This document shows positions 58,473 through 64,000 of a DNA stretch of 64,000 nucleotides, in pieces. A program made the translations under genes and the position numbers. This DNA is from Flemingiibacterium sp045578725. Its GTDB lineage: Bacteria; Bacillota; Clostridia; Oscillospirales; CAG-272. Positions within the stretch are counted from its first letter, which is position 1. Each line of letters starts with the position of its first letter. The notes beneath the pieces were generated by a model, which worked only from the letters and a program-made list of their open reading frames with translations, was not told where the DNA came from and did not search any database. Location: contig JAZNKS010000005.1 in assembly GCA_045578725.1 (NCBI GenBank), forward strand, positions 5,969 to 69,968. Reading direction: 5' to 3'.

Positions 58473-59462
58473 ATGCAAAACAACAAGCGTCCCGAATCGA
58501 TGGCGCGTATCAATACGCCCGAGCTTGCCAATGCCTTTATCGATGAGCAGATTGCCGAAATCCGTGCTCAGGTCGGCGACAAAAAGGTGCTTCTGGCTCT
58601 GACCGGCGGCGTCGATTCCTCGGTCGTTGCGGCTCTGCTGATCAAAGCGATCGGCAAGCAGCTGGTCTGCGTGCACGTCAACCACGGTCTGATGCGCAAG
58701 GGCGAGTCGGAGGAGGTCATCGAGGTCTTCCAGAAGGGTCTGGATGCCAACCTCGTCTATGTTGATGCGACCGACCGCTTCCTCGATCTTCTGGCAGGCG
58801 TTGCGGATCCCGAAAAGAAGCGCAAGATCATCGGCGGCGAATTCATCAAGGTGTTCGATGAAGAGGCGCATAAGCTGGAGGGCATCTCCTTCCTGGCACA
58901 GGGTACCATCTATCCGGACATTCTCGAATCCAACGGCAAGAAGGCGGTCAAGGCACACCACAATGTGGGCGGCCTGCCGGAATACATGACCTTCGAGCTG
59001 GTCGAGCCCATCAAGCTGCTCTTCAAGGATGAGGTCCGCGAGGTCGGCCGTGCGCTGGGTCTTCCGGATGTCATGGTTAACCGTCAGCCCTTCCCCGGCC
59101 CCGGTCTGGGTGTCCGCTGTCTGGGTGCCATCACCCGCGACCGGCTGCACGCTCTGCGTGAGGCGGATGCCATCCTGCGCGAGGAATTCGCAAAGAACGG
59201 CCTTGATAAGCACGTCTGGCAGTTCTTCATCTCCATGCCCGACATGAAGAGCGTGGGTGTGCGCAATCACGAGCGCTACGAGGGATGGCCGGCCATCATC
59301 CGTGCCGTCAACTCCAAGGATGCGATGACCGCAACCATCGAGGAGATCCCGTATCCGGTGCTCCACACCGTCACAAACCGCATTATCACCGAGGTCGAAG
59401 GCGTCAACCGCGTGCTCTACGATCTGACCCCGAAGCCCACCGGCACCATTGAGTGGGAATAA
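58473..59462 (+). CDS. guaA: GMP synthase, ATP-pyrophosphatase subunit only
   Basis: A 329-residue protein covering only the synthetase half of GuaA. The pyrophosphatase loop LTGGVDSSV (about 43-51), VHVNHGLMRKGE, QGTIYPDILES, KAHHNVGGLPEYM, VNRQPFPGPGLGVRCLG and the C-terminal dimerisation end PKPTGTIEWE are all intact. The N-terminal class I glutamine amidotransferase domain (about 190 residues) of usual bacterial GuaA is absent. It makes GMP from XMP and ATP, with ammonia supplied by a separate GATase subunit or taken free. An SD ATGGAGG precedes the ATG. The two-subunit form is standard in Archaea and seen in some Clostridia. Confidence 0.92.
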   Translation: MQNNKRPESMARINTPELANAFIDEQIAEIRAQVGDKKVLLALTGGVDSSVVAALLIKAIGKQLVCVHVNHGLMRKGESEEVIEVFQKGLDANLVYVDATDRFLDLLAGVADPEKKRKIIGGEFIKVFDEEAHKLEGISFLAQGTIYPDILESNGKKAVKAHHNVGGLPEYMTFELVEPIKLLFKDEVREVGRALGLPDVMVNRQPFPGPGLGVRCLGAITRDRLHALREADAILREEFAKNGLDKHVWQFFISMPDMKSVGVRNHERYEGWPAIIRAVNSKDAMTATIEEIPYPVLHTVTNRIITEVEGVNRVLYDLTPKPTGTIEWE

Positions 59463-59609
59463 ACAAACTGGCTAACAAGTGCCGGAAAATCATTTTGTTT
59501 TCGGACAAACTTTGTACGCAATAGATGATCGATACCACCAATGATACGAAACGGCGATGCCAATGAATCGACTTTATTTTAGCGGTCTCAACAGAAGGGA
59601 GTTTTCGGA

Positions 59610-60524
59610 ATGAAGAAGGTCAGTATCAATATCGGTTATTTTTCCAAGAAGTTCGGTGAAAAGGGCGCGATCCGGTTTGCCAAGTCTATTGGTGCGGATG
59701 CCGTAGACTTCGATCTGCTGTGCTACGATGAGAGCATACCCGGCAATCTTTATACACGCAGCGACGAGGAGATCCAGACACATTTTGAGGATCTTGCGGC
59801 CTATGCCGGAGAGATTGGCATTGAAATCGGACAAACCCATGGCCGGATCAGGGGTTTTGTGAACGATCCCGTGCAGGATGATTCCCTCATCCGCAGCGCA
59901 CGGCTGGACTGCCTTGCAACAAAAGCATTGGGCGCAAAGTTCTGCGTCATGCACACCGTCACCACCATTTGTATGGGCAAAGACGCGCCTGCAGAGCTCA
60001 TGCACCGGCTGAATTTGGATATGTACTCCCGCATACTGCCCTTTGCAAAACAGTATGATGTAATTGTCGCCACCGAAACCTTCGGCGACGCCACCGGCAG
60101 GGGCTGCATTGATTTCTTCGGCGATATCACCCAGTTCATCAAGGGATATGATCTGGTGGTGGAGAAAAATCCCGAATATGCCGACTGGTTCAAGGTCTGC
60201 ATGGACACGGGCCATACCAACAAATCAACCCGCTTTCCGGGCAATCCACCAGTGGGCGAGGTCATCCGTATGCTGGGCGACAGAATCGTTGTGCTGCATC
60301 TGAACGACAACGATACTCTGACCGACCAGCACAAGATTCCCATGACCTGTACCATCGACTGGAAGGATACTTTCAAGGCCCTCGGTGAAATCGGCTACAG
60401 CGGCATTTACAATATGGAGCTCGGCTTCGATCAGGGACACTTCGGTCCGGGCTTTGATGAGGAGGAAGCCGCCTTTGCCGTCAAGGTGATGAAGAACGTT
60501 CTGCGCACTCTGCCGGAAGCATAA
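59610..60524 (+). CDS. sugar phosphate isomerase/epimerase-like TIM barrel
   Basis: A 304-residue protein of the xylose-isomerase-like superfamily. Metal-site segments: IGQTHGRI, CVMHTVTT, IVATETFGD (Glu), VCMDTGHTNKS (Asp, His), LHLNDNDTLTDQHKIP (His, Asp), IYNMELGFDQ (Glu). The SD AGAAGGGAG precedes the ATG. It stands alone between guaA and the lipoprotein pair, so its substrate is not indicated by neighbours. It is only distantly similar to the TIM barrel at 29364. Confidence 0.82.
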   Translation: MKKVSINIGYFSKKFGEKGAIRFAKSIGADAVDFDLLCYDESIPGNLYTRSDEEIQTHFEDLAAYAGEIGIEIGQTHGRIRGFVNDPVQDDSLIRSARLDCLATKALGAKFCVMHTVTTICMGKDAPAELMHRLNLDMYSRILPFAKQYDVIVATETFGDATGRGCIDFFGDITQFIKGYDLVVEKNPEYADWFKVCMDTGHTNKSTRFPGNPPVGEVIRMLGDRIVVLHLNDNDTLTDQHKIPMTCTIDWKDTFKALGEIGYSGIYNMELGFDQGHFGPGFDEEEAAFAVKVMKNVLRTLPEA

Positions 60525-60752
60525 CACAAATCGGGATAATTGCATCTGCCTTTCCTTGGCCCTTTATCACCGCTGATAAGATTTTGATAAGCATCCATCG
60601 TACAGCTAAGACAATATGGGTAATCAAAATAACCAGAACAGCAGGCGCAATAGCTTCTAAACAAAATTGTTTAAGATGCAAGTCCCTGCAACGAGTGGGA
60701 ATAATCCCGCCGGCTGCCAATCCAATTCAATATCCGGACTGGAGGTATCCCT
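60525..60752. other. unassigned intergenic stretch
   Basis: Lower GC than the neighbouring genes. It contains AAACAAAATTGTTT (short inverted repeat, 60659-60672) and no clear promoter or gene. A short reading frame on the - strand has a hydrophobic segment but no start signal, and I do not accept it as a gene. Confidence 0.4.
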
Positions 60753-61718
60753 GTGAAACGAATCACCTCTCTGCTTTTGCTTTTCACTCTGCTGACCGTC
60801 CTTGCCGCCTGCGGCGGTGTTGATCCGGACAATCTCCCCTGGGATCGGTATCTTGCCGATTACGGTCGGATCCGCGAGGTCCCCGACGGGATCGATGCTT
60901 CGGAAGCCGACAAACCGATTCACTATTTCTATCTCCGGCTCGGCCCTATGGACGGGAGCGAAAAAGCCATCTCCGCCGCCGATCTGACCGACGGCACCTG
61001 CAAGGTTTATGTCAACGGCAGTGAGCGCCGCGAGGGGCTGTACACCGATGCTGTGCTGGATGCGGTTGCCCGCGTACTGGCCGGATTTGATCTGGCCCCG
61101 CTGGATGCCGATGTATCCTCCGAGGACCGATCGGCCGCGGGCTGTCTGTCCATCGTCTTCACCGACGGAAACCGGGTCTCCGCCAACTTTGAGACGATTC
61201 CCGACGAAGCCGTCACGCTGTACGATGCGCTGGCGCCGATGTTTGCAAAGCTCGCCGAAGATCTTCCCCTTTACCGCAGGACACCGACCGTCAGCGAAGC
61301 GGTGGATCCCGCGATTCTCCGGGAAGCCCGCTATCTTCTCTATCTGCTGGATCCCGACTGTGAGCGCACGCTCCACATCACCCGGCACTTTTATCCGAAC
61401 GATGCCGGTCTGTCGCCTGACACCGAAGGTGTTGCCGCGACGGCAACCTGCTCCGTTTCCGATGAAAATCCGGTCTTCTGTTCCTTTGCCCGCGCGGAGG
61501 ATCCCGCCCGGCTCCCGGCTGTGTGCGAGGATTACAAAAATCACATCGCATGGGACTTCAGCGACAAGGGAACTGCGACCGATGCCGTTATCGCCACAAA
61601 GGGCGATCTTGTGATCTGCGTGGTATCAAAGGGCGAAATCTTCACCGCCTTCCGCGATATCCTGAAGGAGGCCGGCTGGCGTGAAGCCGAAGTCATCAAA
61701 AATGACAGCGCCGGCTGA
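60753..61718 (+). CDS. lipoprotein of unknown function, paralogue 1
   Basis: A 321-residue lipoprotein: signal peptide MKRITSLLLLFTLLTV, lipobox LAAC, then a soluble domain. It aligns over its length with the next gene: PWDRYLADYGRIREVP matches TFDEYLAIMEKVHELP, and the end DAVIATKGDLVICVVSKGE matches HAVIAQKGSLVLCMYAEGD. The SD CTGGAGG lies 10 nt before the start. The function is not recognised. It may be an envelope protein exposed on the outer face of the membrane. Confidence 0.7.
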   Translation: MKRITSLLLLFTLLTVLAACGGVDPDNLPWDRYLADYGRIREVPDGIDASEADKPIHYFYLRLGPMDGSEKAISAADLTDGTCKVYVNGSERREGLYTDAVLDAVARVLAGFDLAPLDADVSSEDRSAAGCLSIVFTDGNRVSANFETIPDEAVTLYDALAPMFAKLAEDLPLYRRTPTVSEAVDPAILREARYLLYLLDPDCERTLHITRHFYPNDAGLSPDTEGVAATATCSVSDENPVFCSFARAEDPARLPAVCEDYKNHIAWDFSDKGTATDAVIATKGDLVICVVSKGEIFTAFRDILKEAGWREAEVIKNDSAG

Positions 61719-61782
61719 TGCCGTCCGCTGTGAGTCCGTCCCAACCCATAATCAAATATTATTACCATGGAGGAATCCCAAA

Positions 61783-62757
61783 ATGAAACGTTTTATCTCG
61801 CTTCTTCTGGGCCTGATCCTGGCCCTGACCTTCACCGCCTGCGGCAAGAAGGAAATGACCTTTGACGAGTACCTCGCCATCATGGAAAAGGTACACGAGC
61901 TTCCCGCTTCCGTCACCGTGACCGAAGCCGAGAATCCGATCACCTACTTCAATCTCTCGATGGGCGACACCCCCGACACCATGAAGTCGCTTCTGGCTTA
62001 TCCGCTGGAAGACGGCGTATGGCAGGTTGAATACACCGGCGATGTCAAAAAGGTCGGCAAATTCACCGCCGATGCTGCCAAGGTTATCACCGCCGAAATG
62101 GCTGCCGCCGGTCTGGATGCCCTGAACGGCCAGTCCGTCTACGAGGACGGCGAGGCCATGGCTTCCATGTTCATCAGCCTCACCGATGAAAGTATGCTCT
62201 CCGCCGATTTCAGCGGCAAGATCCCGCAGGAATTCACCGATGCCTACAACAAGATGGCCGCCGTCTTCGCTTCCATCACCGCCGAGCTGCCCGAGTATAT
62301 CCCCCAGCCTCAGGTTATGGACGGTGCGGATGCCGCTCTGGTTTCGGCCTTCCGCGATATTCTGATCGGCTGCGGAATGCCCAATGTTGACACGCTGGTC
62401 ATCATGCCCATTGCCAACGATGAATTCTTCGCCGATGCCGCCGGTCTTGCTTCGGCTGACGGTGTCAAGAGTGCCGCTTCCTGCGCTCCGATGATGATGG
62501 CAACCGCCTACTCCTTCGTGATCGTGGATACCGAAGAGGGTGCCGATATCGCCGCCATCCGCGACGGCTTCAAGAACGGTATCTCCTGGAACAAGTGGGT
62601 CTGCGCCACCGCAAGCCACGCCGTTATCGCCCAGAAGGGCAGCCTCGTCCTGTGTATGTACGCCGAGGGTGATATGTACACGCTGACCGCCGCCGCCATC
62701 GAAAAGGCCGGCTGGGAAAGCATCGAAACCATCACCAATCCGGATTACACCGGCTGA
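61783..62757 (+). CDS. lipoprotein of unknown function, paralogue 2
   Basis: A 324-residue lipoprotein: signal peptide MKRFISLLLGLILALTF, lipobox FTAC. It is a tandem paralogue of the previous gene, with a 64-nt gap. The mature part is rich in Ala and has no recognised domain. The start at 61783 has the SD TGGAGG; a longer frame upstream is not favoured. It has lower GC variation at third positions and looks highly expressed (strong codon bias compared with paralogue 1), which is only an impression. Confidence 0.7.
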   Translation: MKRFISLLLGLILALTFTACGKKEMTFDEYLAIMEKVHELPASVTVTEAENPITYFNLSMGDTPDTMKSLLAYPLEDGVWQVEYTGDVKKVGKFTADAAKVITAEMAAAGLDALNGQSVYEDGEAMASMFISLTDESMLSADFSGKIPQEFTDAYNKMAAVFASITAELPEYIPQPQVMDGADAALVSAFRDILIGCGMPNVDTLVIMPIANDEFFADAAGLASADGVKSAASCAPMMMATAYSFVIVDTEEGADIAAIRDGFKNGISWNKWVCATASHAVIAQKGSLVLCMYAEGDMYTLTAAAIEKAGWESIETITNPDYTG

Positions 62758-62778
62758 TTATCTTCGCCAGTCTGTTTT

Positions 62779-62803
62779 CAGCCATTCCCCTGCGGAATGG
62801 CTG
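62779..62803 (+). terminator. hairpin between genes, possible terminator or attenuator
   Basis: CAGCCATTCC-CCTGC-GGAATGGCTG, a perfect 10-bp stem. No T run follows on the + strand, so complete termination is doubtful; it may only reduce read-through into the next gene or protect the 3' end. Confidence 0.45.
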
Positions 62804-62845
62804 GAAGCTGTCTAAAATATTTATAGTAAGAAGGAATGTTTACCA

Positions 62846-64000
62846 TGTCTACCAATGACCGCAGAGTCGGAACCGTTTCCCGCGGTATCCGCTGCCCGAT
62901 TATCCGCCAGGGCGATGATATGGCTGCCATCGTTGCCGACAGCGTACTGGAAGCTGCCGCGATCGAAGGCTTTGCCATTCGTGACCGCGACGTTATCTCG
63001 GTCACCGAATCCGTTGTCGCACGCGCGCAGGGCAACTATGCATCCATCGACGCCATCGCATCCGATGTCCGCGCCAAGCTCGGCGGCGGTACCATCGGCG
63101 TCATTTTCCCGATTCTCTCCCGCAACCGCTTTGCGATCTGCCTGCGCGGCATCGCCAAGGGCGCCAAGAAGATCGTTCTGATGCTCAGCTACCCTTCTGA
63201 TGAAGTGGGCAATGAGCTGGTATCGCTGGACAAGATCGATGCCGCCGGCATCAATCCCTACTCGGATGTTCTGTCGCTGGAGCGCTACCGCGAGCTGTTC
63301 GGCGTGAACAAGCACGAATTCACGGGCGTTGACTATGTCGAATACTACGGCGATCTGATTCGTGAATCCGGCGCTGAGGTGGAGATTATCTTCGCCAACC
63401 AGGCCAAAGCGATCCTCGATTACACCGACACCGTGCTGACCTGCGATATCCATACCCGTGCGCGCACCAAGCGCATTCTGAAGGCGGCAGGCGCCAAGGT
63501 TGTCTGCGGTCTGGATGACATTCTGACCGCGCCCGTTGACGGCTCCGGCTGCAACGAAAAGTACGGTCTGCTCGGCTCGAACAAATCGACCGAGGATTCG
63601 ATCAAGCTCTTCCCCCGTGAATGCCGCGATCTGGTGCTCGACATCCAGAAGCGGATTTTCGATGCCACCGGCAAGCACGTTGAGGTTATGGTCTACGGCG
63701 ACGGTGCCTTCAAGGATCCCCAGGGCAAGATCTGGGAGCTGGCTGACCCGGTTGTATCCCCCGCCTATACCGACGGTCTGATCGGCACTCCCAATGAGCT
63801 GAAGCTGAAGTATCTGGCCGACAACGATTTCAGAGATCTGTCCGGCGAAGCGCTTAAGGAAGCCATTTCCGCCAGCATCCGCGCCAAGGGCAGCGAAAGC
63901 CTGGTCGGCAACATGGCCTCGCAGGGTACCACCCCGCGTCAGCTGACCGACCTGATCGGTTCCCTCTGCGACCTGACCTCCGGTTCGGGCGACAAGGGCA
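62846..64000 (+). CDS. coenzyme F420-0:L-glutamate ligase (CofE)-like domain protein, 3' end outside window
   Basis: 385 codons are visible and the frame is still open at the window end. The sequence (SRGIRCPIIRQGDDMAAIV; VISVTESVVARAQGNY; FPILSRNRFAICLRGIAKGA; VVCGLDDILTAPVDGSGCN; EVMVYGDGAFKDPQGKIWEL) matches the F420_ligase family, whose archaeal member CofE adds glutamate to F420-0. F420 is not expected in this lineage and no other F420 gene is seen, so a different gamma-glutamyl-type ligation is likely. The start at 62846 follows GAAGGA. Confidence 0.78.

Noticed and set aside
60481..60720. Small - strand frame with a hydrophobic stretch
   Set aside because: No SD or promoter, no family similarity, and it overlaps the end of the TIM-barrel gene; kept as intergenic.
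17..64000. tRNA, rRNA, prophage, integrase or complete insertion sequence
   Set aside because: None was found in the intergenic regions; the only mobile-like signals are the short leader repeats and the palindrome.

Overview
The window reads as a chromosomal segment of a GC-rich, anaerobic, Gram-positive Bacillota, most likely an uncultured gut Clostridia (Oscillospirales- or Christensenellales-like; this placement is an inference). The evidence is a sporulation protein of the YunB family, a DivIVA-domain protein, lipoproteins with lipoboxes and no outer-membrane genes, many oxygen-sensitive enzymes (HdrABC, glycyl radical enzymes, radical SAM activase), strong purine-rich ribosome binding sites, and TTGACA-N17-TATAAT type promoters. 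No tRNA, rRNA or CRISPR array was seen.

Layout. (1) 17-13190: one long + strand operon with alpha/beta hydrolase, HdrB, HdrC, HdrA, MvhD/FlxD, two Fe-S subunits and a flavin/NAD subunit. Together these form a full HdrABC-FlxABCD-type electron-bifurcating module. It is followed by two PhnP-like metallo-beta-lactamases, a DUF1080 protein, a soluble fumarate-reductase-like pair (Fe-S subunit with HdrC-like clusters plus flavoprotein) and an AspT/SucE-family exporter. (2) 13198-27091: solute-binding lipoproteins, each next to its own divergent AraC regulator and with no permease genes, a glycyl radical enzyme with an AraC gene, an AEC transporter and a small P-loop kinase. (3) 27097-30421: an operon for sugar or polyol chemistry (TIM-barrel isomerase, phosphodiesterase, FAD oxidoreductase). 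(4) 30518-40440: mostly housekeeping, with an ECF sigma/anti-sigma/lipoprotein trio, xpt, thioesterase, yunB, divIVA-like, XRE-TPR, ispF and rpe. (5) 40441-58204: carbohydrate islands under AraC control, including glycosidases, five Gfo/Idh/MocA oxidoreductases, and a second glycyl radical enzyme with its activase. (6) 58329-64000: a split GMP synthetase subunit, a TIM-barrel protein, two paralogous lipoproteins and an F420-ligase-like protein cut by the window end.

Two things stand out. First, the 13 kb operon puts an NADH-linked HdrABC-Flx complex, a soluble fumarate-reductase-like enzyme and a dicarboxylate-type exporter together, which suggests a cytosolic, possibly bifurcating, reduction of fumarate or another enoate with product export. 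Second, four near-identical elements of about 128 nt (23666, 29228, 30225, 52664), each with several hairpins, sit exactly between a Shine-Dalgarno sequence and the start codon of four unrelated genes. Each element carries its own SD and an in-frame ATG. Their function is unknown to me: they could be cis-regulatory RNAs or small mobile elements that target ribosome binding sites. Several AraC/target pairs also use face-to-face overlapping divergent promoters built as inverted repeats.
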